Assembly: GCA_018398815.1 (NCBI GenBank)
Contig: CM031621.1
Span: 695,810-759,809 of the forward strand
Direction: 5' to 3'
DNA length: 64,000 nucleotides
Source of the DNA: Conus ventricosus
Lineage: Eukaryota; Mollusca; Gastropoda; Neogastropoda; Conidae
Shown: piece by piece, positions 1 to 13,559 of the stretch
Layout of the letters: every line of letters starts with the position of its first letter
Numbering within the stretch: the first letter of the stretch is position 1
Translations under genes and position numbers: made by a program
The notes under the pieces: generated by a model
The model's input: the letters and a program-made list of their open reading frames with translations, nothing else
Database searches by the model: none
What the model was told of the DNA's origin: nothing

Positions 1-377
1 CTTATCCGAGCATGTCTTCCGCTGAAAGCTAGTTTTGACAAAGTGTTTCTCTTTTTAACTATGTCTCTTTCTGCCGAACAGTCATCTATAATAAATAGTG
101 TTTGCGTTCCTTCAAACAGTCTATAAAACTGTTCTAAACACTCACTCAGTTTATTGCTAGGATTAACTAAATATATGTCATCATCTGTCCATATAAACCT
201 TCTATTATGATATGCTTTGTTCCATTTAAGTGTTGGACAGAAAACCACAATATGATTAAAATTATAACGATAAACTGTTTGTAACAGGTCGAGGATAAAT
301 ATTGTTTTTCCACAACCAGTCTGCCCACAAATCAATGAGCAATGAGGAGTTTTTGTCATAAAGTTTAACTGCTCCAT
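1..377 (-). CDS. A32-like (FtsK/HerA-type) DNA packaging ATPase, N-terminal part, cut by window edge
   Basis: The minus strand is open from an ATG at 377 to the window edge (125 codons), with an in-frame TAA 21 nt upstream of the ATG, so this start is well supported. Visible motifs are a Walker A loop GQTGCGKT at residues 18-25 and a Walker B strand LFIIDD at 94-99. A later SGRHA stretch (119-123) resembles the conserved segment after Walker B in A32-type packaging ATPases. This layout is known from poxvirus A32-like ATPases and from related proteins in Polinton/adintovirus-type elements integrated in invertebrate genomes; the enzyme drives DNA into the capsid. The C-terminal half lies outside the window, so intactness cannot be judged. 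The family call is from motifs and overall resemblance. A cellular P-loop ATPase is the alternative. Confidence 0.78.
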   Translation of the reverse strand, partial: MEQLNFMTKTPHCSLICGQTGCGKTIFILDLLQTVYRYNFNHIVVFCPTLKWNKAYHNRRFIWTDDDIYLVNPSNKLSECLEQFYRLFEGTQTLFIIDDCSAERDIVKKRNTLSKLAFSGRHARI

Positions 378-700
378 AGTTTTATAACAGAGTTAATCTA
401 TTCAGTTATTATTTTATCATACTCTCCGTCAAAACTTGTTCAGTATAATAAAACCCTATGAGGCCTAAATGTGTAAGATTAATCCAATTTAGTCCTGTAA
501 GATTGTTTCTATTTAAGTCAACAGTGATTTTGTTGCTTGTGTTATGATCTTAATATCCTCGCCATTGTGAAGAACGACGATGGTAACGTTAAACGTTTAA
601 CGTCTAAGTTTGCCAGCTAAGATTAATTCCTTTATAAGGCATCACTAACGCCCACAACCCCATCCCTCTCCACATCTTTTTAAAAAGAAATTTAAAATAT
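378..700. other. Flank of the ATPase gene; possible degenerate coding remnant
   Basis: Sequence quality is still normal here. On the minus strand at 409-549 there is a 46-codon stretch without a start codon that ends in TAA. It contains the string LGLIGFYYTEQ, reminiscent of the conserved core of a BIR (inhibitor-of-apoptosis) repeat, but the spacing from the preceding Trp is short and the zinc ligands are not in frame. I list it as a possible broken remnant only. An 18-bp perfect palindrome lies at 586-603. Confidence 0.35.
586..603. repeat. 18-bp perfect palindrome
   Basis: ACGTTAAACGTTTAACGT reads the same on both strands. It lies about 210 bp upstream of the ATPase start, in the last stretch of good sequence before the distorted block. 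A role as a protein-binding site is conceivable, but nothing in the sequence shows one. Confidence 0.85.
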
Positions 701-3700
701 CATTGTGAAGTGTCTCCTAATTTTCTGTTGGAAAGAACTTTTAATTTTGTAAAAGGGCTTTTTTAAAAAACTGTTTTTTTTTCTGGGGGAGGAGTACTTT
801 TTTTTTTCCCTTACGGCGTTTTTTTTCCAATTTCTTTCCGATATTTTGTCGGTATAAAAATTACATGAAGGGCCAGATTTGGGAATGGCTTTTCTGAAAC
901 TTTTTGACGGAAAAAAAATTTTAAATGGGCTTTTTAAATTTAAAATTTTTTTTTCCCCATTCTAAAAAAGGTTCAAAAGTGCCTTTTGAGGTAGGTTTTC
1001 GAACTATTTTATATTCATATTGAAACTTTTTTTTGCTTCAGATTGCGTAGTTGTTCTTTTTTTGGGAAACCTTTTTTTGGGTCGTCAACCTTTTTGGGTT
1101 TTTTAAAATTCCCCATCTTTAGGAAACCCCAAAACCATCCCAAAGTGTATTCCCCATTCGGGTTAAAGTCTGAAAGTTTGGGAAAGGGTTTTTTTTAATT
1201 TAAAGTTAACCCCAGGCGCAAAATGTAACTCCTGTTTTCATCTGGCCCACGCGAATTTTTTAGTAAAATTATTATTTTTTTTCAAAACAATGTGCGGGGT
1301 TATCCCCAATTTAAAAATTTTTTCCTGCTTTGTTTTGGGTTTTTCTAAAATTAAATGACCCGCCCTCCCCAAATTTAATTTTTAAACTGAAAAATTTGGG
1401 GAATCTTAAAATTTTCTAATCGCAATATGTGCTTTCCCTGACGGAAGAGCTTTTAAAAATTCAGTTGGGGCCCTTCCCAACCCCATAAATTTTTCTTCAG
1501 TCCCTAAGCTACCCAAAATGAACATTGGTAAGGGAATTTAAATGAAAGATCGAGGGGAAAATTTTCCCCTCATAAGTAGTTTTTTTGGGCCAGTTTTTAA
1601 AACTATGAGGGGGGTAATTGTTTAGTTGTAAACCCTTTAACTTTTTTGCTAGCTTTTCTTTTCAAAAATTTAGATGTTCCTTCGTCTTCAAGTTTAAAAA
1701 GGGTTAACTTTTTTTTAAAGTTTGCATTTTTAAAGTTTGAGAGCAATGTCAAAGTTACTCATTGTTTTTTTTAGTGAAAAAAACCCCTTTAATAACCATC
1801 AGGTATTTTTTAAGGGGCTCTTTTTTGGGCCCCTGCTTGTTAACTTTTAAAACCCTTTTTTATTTTTTCTTGGATTTTTGTTATTTAAAAACCTTCGACT
1901 TTGTAAAATTTTTCTTGGGGGCGCCCTTTTCGGGTTCTTTTTTCGTTTTTTAATTCATTTTTCAAAAAAACAAAGGGGCGGTCTTGGTTTTTTTAATTGT
2001 TAAAAAACTTTTTTTTAAAAAAAAATTTAAAAAATTGAGGGCTTTTCAAATTTTACTGATCCCAAAAATATTCTTTTGGGGCCCGCACTACAATCTTTAA
2101 AAATTTTAACAACTGACCCCCCTTGGGACTTTTCTGTGCCCCCGACTGTCGTTTTCTTAAAAAGGTGGTACTCCTTTTGAAGAGTTTTTTAACCCCCTAT
2201 TAAAAAAGCCCTAAATCGGAAAAGCGGGGTTTAGTCTTCCGATGCGTTTTATCAAAACCCAGTTAACTTTGCTGTTTTTGTGCATCAACTGGGTGGGGGG
2301 TATCGTATGCTATCACTTAAATCTTCCTGTTTCCTTTGGTGAGGTCGTGTTAGTTTTATTTTTTTACACCTTTAGGGTTTTTGTGAACTGCGAGCGCCAT
2401 TACCAAATGAAAAACCCTTTTAACCCCTTTAAAGCAAAAGAATAGTCTTAAAGGCTTTTGGGAACGGTTCTTTTAACGAATTCAATAAAACCCCAAAGAC
2501 GGACTTTAGAAAAAGTTGGATTTTAATTTCGGGTCTAGGAAAACCCTTATTTTTGGGGATGCACAGAAAGTTTAAATTTGACTGGAAACCCTTTCCTTAC
2601 ACATCTTTCTCTTCAAGCAAAAAACAGTTTTTTCCCCTGGGGGCCCATAGGCAAGAGCAAAAAAACGCATGGAAAACTTTTATTTGGACATTCAAAGGGC
2701 CTTTTTTGGGGGGGAATTAAACAAAATTAAACGTCTCTATTCGTATTACGTTTGGTGTTTGTTTGGGGCGCAAGCCGGGCAAGATCGAGCAAAACTGCCC
2801 TTTTTCTGGCTTTAAAGGCCAAAAAATTTTTTGGGAAATTTGGGGGAAGCCTTTTTAATTCTACAGTTGTTTTACCTTTAAAGTTTTTTAAAAATCCCAA
2901 AAGGGTTTTACAATCCCGCAAGATCGAAAGTTTTGGCCCTTTGCGGTTGGCTCGGGTTTTAAACATGCGCCTTTGCCCTTAGACCCCAAGGTAGGAAAAA
3001 TTTAAAAAACTTTTTTTTAATAAAAAATTTTTATAGCGGAAATTAAAACAAAAAGGTTTGGGAAAAAAAAACGACATAAATTCGGGCCCTTTTAATATTA
3101 AAAGCGTAAACAAACCACCCAAGTTTAAAGTCATCAAATTCCCCGAAGCCCAAACCCCCCCTTTTTTTCTTGAAGACTCAGAAAAAGCTCGCGGGTCTGT
3201 TCGCGTTTGACCTTTGAATATGAAAAAAACAGCGCTTGTTTTTGGTTTAAAACTGGATAGGTTTTACTTGGTCTTTATTTTAAAAAATATTTAAACCCCA
3301 ACTTTTTAACAAGAATAATGTTTTAAAGTGCTGGGCCCATAAAGAAAACTATTTTGCTTGCAGTAGAAAAAGGGCCCAGGGGAAAATTTCTCCCAATATT
3401 CCGGGAAAAAGCGTTTTCGGCTTTCCCCAGCAAAATTTTTTAAAAAATTGCAAGATGATCAAGTTTTTTTTTCCCCCATGTTTTTCGGTGAGGGCCCGAC
3501 GGGGCACTAAACTTTCCCCTCCACCCCCGCCTGTAATACCCACCCCGGTGTATTATTCCCAAAAACCCAAAGGCCCGTTTTAACGCTTGCTAGGGGAAAT
3601 CCTTCCCTCTCTAAAAGTTTTTGTTTCGTTCTGTTTAGTGTCGGGGTCTTCTTTAAAATTTTTTTGGGGATAGTTTCTCTTTTTTCTGTCTTGGGGTTCG

Positions 3701-6700
3701 AATTGTTTTGGGGTTAGGGACAGCCTTCTGTTTTTGCTGATCTTTCTTTTTTCAAGATTTTTTAAAGTTTTTTGGGTTTTCTTTCTTTTTTATTTTTGCC
3801 CAAAAGTTGGCGTCATCGCTCTACGAGTTTTTCTTTTTCTTTTTTTAAATTGCTCATTATTTTCACCTAGTTTTGCAAATTTTTGTTTTTTAAATTTCGC
3901 CTTTTAAGGGGTTCTTAAAGCTTGATCGGGGCCCGTTATTTTCCCCGCATAGGCAAGGGGGGGTATCATTTAATTTGGTTTTTAACGGGTTTCTTCTAAA
4001 AAACTGGTTTCTGTTCTATTGTATTTTTAAATTTCGCCTGCTGATTGTTTTAATTTTTTAAAGGGTTCCATTTTTTTTGCATTTGGTTATCTGTGGGGGT
4101 TCTTGTGTGTTTTTTGGGAATTTTAGCAATTTGCCTCCCCCTTTTAAATTTCGGGTTTTAGCAATCCCAAAGGCGTTTTTGTTCTTTCACCTGAGTTATT
4201 TCTTTTGAACCACGCTAAAAAAACTTTGATGGGGGGGTTTATTTGTAAAGCCAAAACAATTTCCCCTTGATCGTTTTTTAAAAAACAAACCCCTTTTCCC
4301 ATTTAAAAATTAGGGGGGTCTTTTAAATTGGGGAGGTTCGACCAAAACTTTTTGAAAAATTTGCCGCCCGTACTTTCTTTTAAATTTCACGCTGCATTGA
4401 GAGCTTTTGAGCGTTGCTGTGTTTAAAGGGGGTTCTTTTTCACTCAAAACGTTTTCCACGATCAAAACATAAAAATCTTCTTCATCTACAATTCCTGCCA
4501 TGTTTTTAAATAAAAAAATTTTTATTTTGCTTCTTTAAAAATCCCAACAACGGGTTCATGGCTCGATTTTTGGGCCCCGCTTTGAAAAACTGAAAGACCC
4601 CTTTGGGGGTAAAGGGAAATAAGGGGGGAATATTACTTTTCCCAAAATTAACCCTTTCTCCTATTGTTCCCAGATAAAATTTCTTACTGTCAAATTTCCG
4701 GAATGGAGGGATGAAAGTGTTTGTGCCAGGTTTCTGGCGTTTATTTTCAAAATAGCGCTCAAATGAACCCAACAGACCCAACAGGAAAGTTGTGCGGGAA
4801 TCTGGGGCGGGAAAAATTGTTAAAAAAAATTTTTAAAAACTGGGGGGAAAGAATTTTTTTTCTTTACAAAATGCAGACTTTTATTTTTCCTTTTCTGTTC
4901 TAGGGGCAAACCCGGGGAAAAAAAAGGGGGTGTCTTGCGTTTCGGGAAATTGAAAATAAAGGGAAAAATAAAGTTTAGAATAGGCCCCGGGAAATTCCTC
5001 AGGTGCAAAAAAGCGAAAAAAGGGCTGTAGCTTTTTAAGTTATGCGTTTGGAAATCGCTTCCTTTTCCCCTTGACTTTTGAGTTGGAAAAGGCTTGCGCC
5101 TTTACTTTCAAGGAGCTTTAAAAGCAGATTGAAATTATGAACTAACTTTTAATGATCAAAGTTTTTATCGATTTCAGACACTAAAACCCAAATTTCCCAG
5201 CATTTTGACATTCGTTAGAGTTTGATGTTGTTGGGAATTCAAATTTGGCAAGGCTGATTGGCCCCAATTTGAGTTTTTGTAATTTTTTAACGAAAAACCC
5301 TGCGTCTTCATTAACCCTTACCCCAAAAGCAGGGCAGCCCTTATAGGGAAATTTTTGGTTTTATTTGTTCCCGCAATTCATTTAAAAGGCTTTTTATTGC
5401 TGTGCGAAGTGAAAAACCGAAAAAAAGGGAAGTGAAAGTTTTTTAATCCAAAAATAACAAAAGTCAATGGTTCGTTTGGGGGGTAGCCCTAACCAATTCT
5501 ACGCTAGCGGGTTTTGACTTATCACCCATTTTGACGAAAAAAAAAAATTTTTTGGGGGGGTGGGGGGGTAGAATCCAACGCAGCCCCTAGTGTCAAAAGA
5601 TTTACATTTTCCACATTTTGGTTGATGATTTTTTAAAAACAAAATGGGTTTTATGGATTGCCCAAAGGTAAACAGAGGATAACCCAGTTGTGGAAGCGGG
5701 AGAAACTGTGAGAGCGTAATAAACATTCAAATTGATAAAGTGAAGAAGGGGGTTAAACCGCTTAATGACTTTTGGTTTTTTTATGATGCGCTGCTAAAAT
5801 ATTGAAAGAAACAATTTTTAAAAGATGTACTTTTTCTAAATTATTTTTCTTTTTTTATAAAAAGAATGTCTGTTGGGTTTACCCCAAAAATGTGCCTACA
5901 GGCCCCCCAAAAGGAAAGGTTTGCAGGCTTTTCTGCTGTTATAAAAAACCCCTAAAGAAAAAAACCTTCAGTTTAAAAAACTTTTCAAAAATGAAAACAA
6001 AAAATAGAGAAAAGATTTCCCCCAAAATACAGAAAAACCCAAACGAAGGTATTCTGCTCCCTTTTTAATGTTTGTTACTTATGTTAATACTGGGGCATCG
6101 ACTATAAGGCTTATCAGCAGGAACAAAGTGTTGGTCTTTTAAAGGAAGGGGGTTTAGGCGCACCCCCCAAGCTTTTCCCTTGGGGGTTTTGTCTTTAGCT
6201 CTTGGCTGTTTTCATTGCTTAGGTCCCGCTAGAAAAAAAATAAAAAACTAAAACCCCAAAAGAAAAAGTATGGTTAAATTTAAAACGTTTAAACTTAGCT
6301 CTTTCCCAAAGGGACAATTTTTAAAAGGTATTTTGGATTTCAACATCAGGATGAAAAATTTAATTTTTTAAACAGGCTGTTTTTGAGGGACTACAAAGAA
6401 AAAAGTTTGACTTCAAAAAAAGGCGGTGGCAAGTTTTTCTAAACAGCCAGCCCCAGCAGAAAAAAAGGAATGCTTAAAAAAGTAAACGGACTTTAAACTC
6501 TTTTTCTAAACGTTTTCCATTACAACCCCAAAAAAGGTGTTTATACTTTAGTTTTTGGGGCCAAGCACAAAAAACCCTTTAAAAATTTTGGGTTTTTTTT
6601 TTAAGTATTTTTTTTTAATTTAAATAAATATTTTGGTTTTAAAAAAGAAGACGCATGGTTTTAATTTTTATAGGAAGGACAAGCGAATTGTTTAAAGGGG

Positions 6701-9700
6701 AAGGTTCGATGGAGAGCGTTTACAAAGGGGCACTGAAGGGTATTGATTTAGAAGTATTTTACCCCAAAAACGTACAGGCAAGCGTTGTACATGCAATTTT
6801 TTCAGTTCCCGGCCCAAAATAACAATAGACCCGCCGTTAAAAAAATGTTAGCTGTTTTAATCGACCCATGTAATTTTAAATGAAGAAAATTTTAGAAGTC
6901 TGGGTTTTCAACTTAAAAACAGGGCTATTTTCTCTAATGCTTAAAAACCCCGGGTTTGGGCAGGGCGAAATGCTTTTCCAAATTTGATGAAGGCCCCTTT
7001 AGGAAGCTAAAATGAGAGGCCCCTGGCTGGTTAAGGGGCGGAAAATCCCAGAGATTAATTAAAAAAGGCTAAGTTTTCGCCGATTTAGGCCCGGGTTCAT
7101 TCCACTTACCCGGGAGTTTGGGTTTAAAGAGAGCAGTTGTAAACTTTAAAAAATTTAGACAACAAAAGTTTTAAAGTGGTGCTTTTGGGAAGGGTGCCCT
7201 CATGTCCCCGAAAAACGAAGAGTGGGACTAAAATATCGGCCCAAAACGCCAAAAATCTTAACCCTTTAAGGAATTTTTTCTGTTTGGGGTAGCCAAAATG
7301 ATCAGTTTGGAAAAACAAAAAAAAACCAATAAAAGTTAATGTTTTTCCAAAGGGGGTGAGGAAACAAATTTGGGGCCAATTAAAGTTCAAAAACAGGGCA
7401 AACAATAGGGGAACCAGCCAAAAGTCATGTGGACTTACTCCCAATGTTTTCGGGCCCGCTGGGGTGGCCCCCCTTACACATTGATAAGCCAAAAATGAGC
7501 AAAATTTTTGGCCCCATACTTCAAAAAAACACTAACTTCAAGAAATTCCCGCAGAAAATGTTTTTAAAAAGAAATTTCCCTCTGTGCAAGCCGCGGGGTG
7601 AATTTTAATCATTGTAAAAAATTCTGTTTGAAATGTTGGGCAGAAAATAAATACGCCCCCCCCTGGATTTAAGGGTTTGTTTTTTTGAACTGGGAAACGG
7701 CCCCGCAAACAAGTCCTACGTAGTTTACGCGACTTCGGTCGTTTTGGGTTTCCCTTATGAAGGGCCAGGCCCCCACAAAAAAATTCGGAAAAAAAAAATC
7801 TTAATTTAGTAATCCTTGATTTGGGTTCATTTTCCTTCATTTTGTTGGGGGATGGGGGGCTTTTATTAAAGCCAGAAAATTTTACAGAGGCCCGATGCGG
7901 TAGAAGATTTTTTTGCGGGATGCGCAAAAAGGGTAATTTTTTGTTCTTAAAAATCTGAATTTTTTTGGAAAAAATGTTTACGGGCCCGAAGCCCAACAAC
8001 AGTATGCCTCGCCCCTCACTTTTTGGATTTGCGGTTTTTTGAGCTAACGCCCAAAAGTGGGAAACCCCCCAGTAAGAGACCATGATCCTTTTGCGGAAAG
8101 TTCAGGGAGCAGCACCATTTAAAGCAATCTTCAATAAAGGGTTTTTTTAAAACCAAAAACTTTGGGAAAGTTTCCCCTCCCTTCCTTTTATTTAATTGCG
8201 AGGTTACCTCTCTTTTATTTTGGGAAGCAGTTTAACCCAAGCCTTCAGGGTTGAAAGAAATTTCAAAAGTCTTTTGAAAAGGACTGTGCCCTTTAAAACT
8301 AAATAAAAATGTTTTTTTTTGATCATGCAAAAACCCTTTATGGGTATTGAGGGGAAATGGCTTTGTCCTTAAAGGGGCCCGGCCCCAAAAACGGGAAAAA
8401 TATTTTGACTCAAAATCTTGTTAGAAAGGGCGTTTTCCCCTTTTGGTACTTTAACAGTTGGGAAAAGGGTTTTAAGAAGACACAAATTCCGCCTAAAGGC
8501 GCGTTCTTTTCTAGTCTTTAGAGGAAAGGGGCCATCGCGCTCCGATTTAAAAGCTTTCTCAAAAAAAGTTGGCAAAAGTTGATTTAAAAGTTTGGGAGGG
8601 CATAAAGATCCCATTGATGCAGTTTCTGTTTGTTGGCGGAAAGTCTTTGAAAAAATTCGAAAGACCTGCTTTTAAAAATTTTCAGTTTGGTTTCCTTTCC
8701 CCATTTTAAATTTTTGCACCCGGGGTGAGCTGGGCGTTTCTTAAAATTTACTGGGTACGTTGAATTTTTTTTTTTTAAAATTTTTCCCGATTCAGTTTAT
8801 TGAAAAAGGTTTGCGTGGGGTTTTTGTTTGGCGGGCGCATCATTACTGTAAAGAAACAAAAAATAATTGGACGACTTTTGTTCCCAAATAAAAGGGCTAA
8901 CATTTATGTATTTTGATGAAACAATCTTTTGGGGTGGGCAATGGCGCAAAACACTTCCATTAGTAAAATTTAAAATGTAACAGGGCGAATAATTTTCAAA
9001 AAGGGGGATTAAAAATGGGTTTGGGGAGTTTAACGTGATCAACAGCGTGGTTTCATTTAGAAGTTGACTTAGAATACCTCTTTAAATCCAAAGCCTGAAA
9101 AATTGGCTTCCAATTTGGCAGAAAATCTAAAGATGGACCAAGAGAGCCGCCCTTTAAAATTGAAACCTAATTTTTCGAAAGGGAAAAAAAAAAAATTTTT
9201 TCTTTTCTTTTCAGACTTCTTCATTTTTTTTAAGACTTTGGGGTTTGAAGTTTTTCAGCTGTTATGTATAAAGGGTTTTGATCAAGAACCCCGTTCATGA
9301 AAAACCCAAAAATATGAAGAACACTGATCTTGAACTAAATCCCCAAAATGCCTCAGAAAAGACTTTTTTAAAAACTGATGAACACTGTTTTGGAAAGACT
9401 ATGGAGGGGAAAACCCCACAGCGTTTTTGATGTCGTTGGGGCCAAAAAGTAGAAGCCAAAATTTTTCGGGTTCAAAAAAAAAATTTTCAGGATTTTAGAA
9501 GATTTCATTTATCAGTTTTTGGCATAATTTTTGAGAAAAAAAAAATCAAATTAGACAAACCTGTATTTTTGGGTTTACCCTTTTGGAATTTTCAAAATTT
9601 TTAGGGTTTGGGAATTTTTTTTTATGGACTACTTTTTTAAACCTGTTTTTGAGTCCCGAGGACTTTACCAGAACCGTTTGTTTTGTTAAAGATATCCCTA

Positions 9701-12700
9701 TGAAGTTTTTTTAAAGACATGGAATTAGAAGTAGCTTAAAAGGGGTTTCGGGTGGTTACGACACATTGAATTTCCCAAAGTTCGCCCTTTTCATTCAATT
9801 TTCTTTAAAAATGGTTTTTTTGGAAAAAAAAGAAAAGGTTTAAATTTTCTGGAAAGGTGATCAAGGGGTATGTGGGGCAAGGTCAAAAAAATACAGTTTT
9901 CGAGCCAGGAGAAAATTTTAAGAAACAAAAGGAATTTCCCGCAGCGGGTTTTGCAGTAAAAAATTTTTCACATAACAAAATACAAAAAAAGCCCTTTTTT
10001 GGCAATTTTAAAACTTTTCATCCTGACAAGGGAAAACTGGGGTTTTAATCTACATGGATCAACAAAAACTTTGTAACAAAGAATTTAAATTTGATAGAAC
10101 AAAAACAAAAGGGTGTTTGTTAAACCGGGGGTTTTCTTTTGCATCGGGCCCCTGGGAACCCTAAATTAAATTAAAAACGGGGAACTGTGCCCGGGGGGAT
10201 TTTCTGCAGGTTTTTCTTTTACAAAAGATCTTTGGGAGTTGGGGGGGGGTTGGTTTTTTTTTTTTGTGCCCGTTTTTGGAAAAAAATACAAGGGCGGATT
10301 CATTTTTACAATTTTTTTTTATTTCATTTGGATCAAAACTCCAAATGGGGTTTTGTTTTCCCCGATGCGAGTGTCCCTTCTGCTTCCCCCCGGGAAATAA
10401 AAGGGAAACCCTTTCTTTTTTAAAAAAATGGTTTTAAAAGTTTGCCCGGATATGAATCTCCTTCAGCCAAAATTTTTTTGTTTTTCTTTTTGGGTTTTTG
10501 TATGGTTTTGGGGCCCTTTTTAAAATTTTTCATTTTTATTGGCCCCAAAATGGGGCAGTTTTTTCTAACCCCCTTCTGTGTTGCGGAATTTTTCAATAGC
10601 TCTCTGTGATTCTGGTAGGAGGAAAAAACCTTTTGGCCCAAAAATTTTTTAAAGTTTTCAACTAAAGCCTTGATTTTGTGAACTCCTGGAATGCCTTTTT
10701 AATTTGGGAAAAATCTATGTTTTTTAAAAATTTTTGATTCATTTCCTTTAAATTCTTTTCCCCACAACTTGAATATGCGGGGGGATAGTTAGTGGGCCCC
10801 GTTTTGGGATATCAGTTGTTTAGGCAGCAAAGCAGAAACCTCTTTTGTTTTTAATGGCTCCGCATCTTTGTATCTTTAAGCCATGTCCCAAAGGGCGGGG
10901 AGGCGTAATTAAATCTTTTTCGTCTTTTTCCTTCAGGGGTTAAAAAATAGAAAATAAAATTTTTGGGTTCGTTTGGGGGTTGTTTCCAAAGGGGTGGCCT
11001 CTGTATTGTTAGGGGCAGGTTTAAAAAAATTTGCCAAAAAAGCTTGTTTAGGGTAACCCTTCTTTTTTCTGTTTTTTCACTAAACCTGCCGCTTTTGGGT
11101 TTGCTTTTTGATTGCGTGATGCCCCTTCCCAAAATCCTTTGGGCGAAATAGATTTTGTTTATTTTTTTTTCAGCCAAAAATTATGGGGCAAAAATACAAG
11201 ACGGGCATGCCAAAGACAAAAAAACGCGATTTCTTGGAAACTTTTGTTTTTCTGATGGGTTTATAAAAATCCTGAATTTTTGGGGGGGGAAAGTTTTTGG
11301 TTGGTTTGCGGGTTTTAGATTAATTTTTCTTTTTTTGCTTGTTTAACATTTTTAAATGTGTTTTGCTGCATGCCCCTTTTCTTTTCAGTGTGTCTTAATA
11401 AAATCTAAAAATGCTAAAATCTCTCCCTTTTATAGGGTTTTTGGGAGCTGCTAGTTCCTCCATAGCTTTGTTATGTCTTTTTCTCTCGCCGCCATTTTCC
11501 CTAGGGTTTCTAAAAAGAAAAAATTTCTGCCGCTAAAGCAAGCGCTTTTACCACAGCGCCCCTTTTATTATTTTCGAGTGAAGCCAAAAATTTTTTTTAA
11601 AAGTTTTTTTTTTTTTACTTTTTTATTTTCTCTGGAATTTTTTGGGTTAACTAGAAAATCTTTGTTTGGGAACCGAGCTGCAATGATAGCAATAGCCCTT
11701 TGGGTGAATCCCCAAAGTCTATTTGCCAAAATCTGCTGGTTTTAAATTTTTAAAAGGCTTTTACCCAAACATTGAGTATCCCACACTTTTGCCCCCCAAA
11801 AAACAGCCGAATTTTATAAAAAGGGTTTGCAACAGTTTTTTCGGTGCTCATTTTTTTAAAAAAAAAAAAAATTATAATTTTAAAAAAAAACATGAAAAGG
11901 GGTGAATTTTTCCCACAGTAAAAAAGGGGGCCTAACCCTTTCCGAAATTATGAATTTAAAAAAGTTAATGACAAGTATTATGCCCCCAAAAAGGGGAGGT
12001 TGTATTCTTTGGCCCGCGTTTTTGGGGGAAAAAAAAAAAACGTTTTCCCCGGAATGAAAACTGCATTGAACTGATTCAACAGATGTGCCCCCGCATTATA
12101 AAGTACATTAAAAGGGATGAAACGAAATGGGGTCTTGGAAAGGTGAAAAAAGTGGGGGGAAACGGTTCTTTGTTTGTACACCCAAAAAAGTCGTTGATTT
12201 GCTCCCATTGTTTTGAACAAGATCTTAGTTTTTTTTTAAAGCAAGTTTGTTTTTAAAAAAGTAAATTTGGTCTCTAGGGTGGGATTTATACTTTGTTTGG
12301 AACATTGTTACGCCGTTAATCATGGGTTAATTTCTTTTAAAACATATAGATTTTTTTTTTTCCCCTTTAAAAAGAAGATCGGAAAAAACGCAGAATCAGG
12401 GGAGAAAATAAACCCCCGCCAGAAATCACCGGAAACGTGAATTTAGGCGGGCCTTAAAAATCCTTGGGGGGTGTTGAAGCAGGGGAAAATTAGCAGAGTG
12501 GGAAAAAAAAAAAAAATTTTAAAGTTCAGAATTGGGCTTTATATGGGAAAAAATAACACCCCCAACCCCGAACAAGGTTTTTTCATGCCTTAAAAAAACT
12601 CCCTGTGATTTTAAGGGCCCCAAAATCTTCATTTGGAAAATTGAACTTAAAAAAGTTGCCATTTTGGGGCCATTGTGCTGTTGGGGGCGGGTTATTTCTG

Positions 12701-13089
12701 TTTAAAAAAATTTTAAAGAAAGGCAACAGAACGAAAGTATCAAAAAAATTTTGAGCCCCTAAATGCAGAAAAGACCCAAACACGCCAAAAAACCCCCAAT
12801 AAAAAAAGCATCATTTTGATCCATTTCAAAAAGGAATAATATTTTTAAATTTTTTTTAAAAAAAAATGATCATGGCGTATTAAAAAATTTAGGGAAATCA
12901 ATAAATAAAGACCTGGGTCTTAAAAGACATTTCCCTAGACCCGATTTGTAAACAATGCGGTTTTCTTCGGATGTTAAAAAACCCTTTCCCTTAAAAAACT
13001 TTGCGGGAAAAAGTGAGCGCATTTCTCAACGATGAGCGGGTTTTTTTTAGGGGGGTTTGTTTCTAATTAGGCTTTATTTAAGATTTAAA

Positions 13090-13400
13090 AAAATGATTGT
13101 TTTTTTTGTTAAATTTTTAAGAACTTGGTTGTGCTTAGGGGGATGAATTAAACAAGAACTTTTTCAAGAACTTGATCAAAAAACTTAATCAAAAACTTAT
13201 TAAGAACTTTTAAAATAATTAATTAAAACTTTTAAATTTAAATTCTTAAGGGGTGACTTAATTAAGAATTTAGGTGACTTAATTTTAAAAAAAAGGGAAA
13301 TGACTTGGGGTTAAGAACTTGGGGGTGGCTTAATTTTAAAAAAACTCCTTAGAAATTAAAAATTAATTAAAAAATTTAAAGGGTTTCTTGGGTTTAAACC
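13090..13400. repeat. Degraded tandem repeat of TTAAGAACTT-like units
   Basis: Variants of CTTAATTAAGAACTTGG and AAGAACTTAATCAAAAACTT recur about every 15-25 bases, blurred by the homopolymer distortion of this block. The true unit cannot be fixed from this text. Confidence 0.45.
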
Positions 13401-13559
13401 CTTTTTCAAACCAAATTGTTCAAAAAATGGGTTTTAAAAGGGAAAATTCCATAAATGGTCCAAGGGAAAAAAAAAACGCTGTAACTAGTCTTGGGGTTTT
13501 TAGAACGAGTTAATTTCAGTTTGGGCCATTTTGAAAAATTGGCTGCGTCTCATTTTGTG

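Noticed and set aside
2727..2982. Overlapping frames on both strands in the distorted block
   Set aside because: Frames of 75-80 codons opposite each other in sequence of doubtful accuracy, with no recognisable domain.
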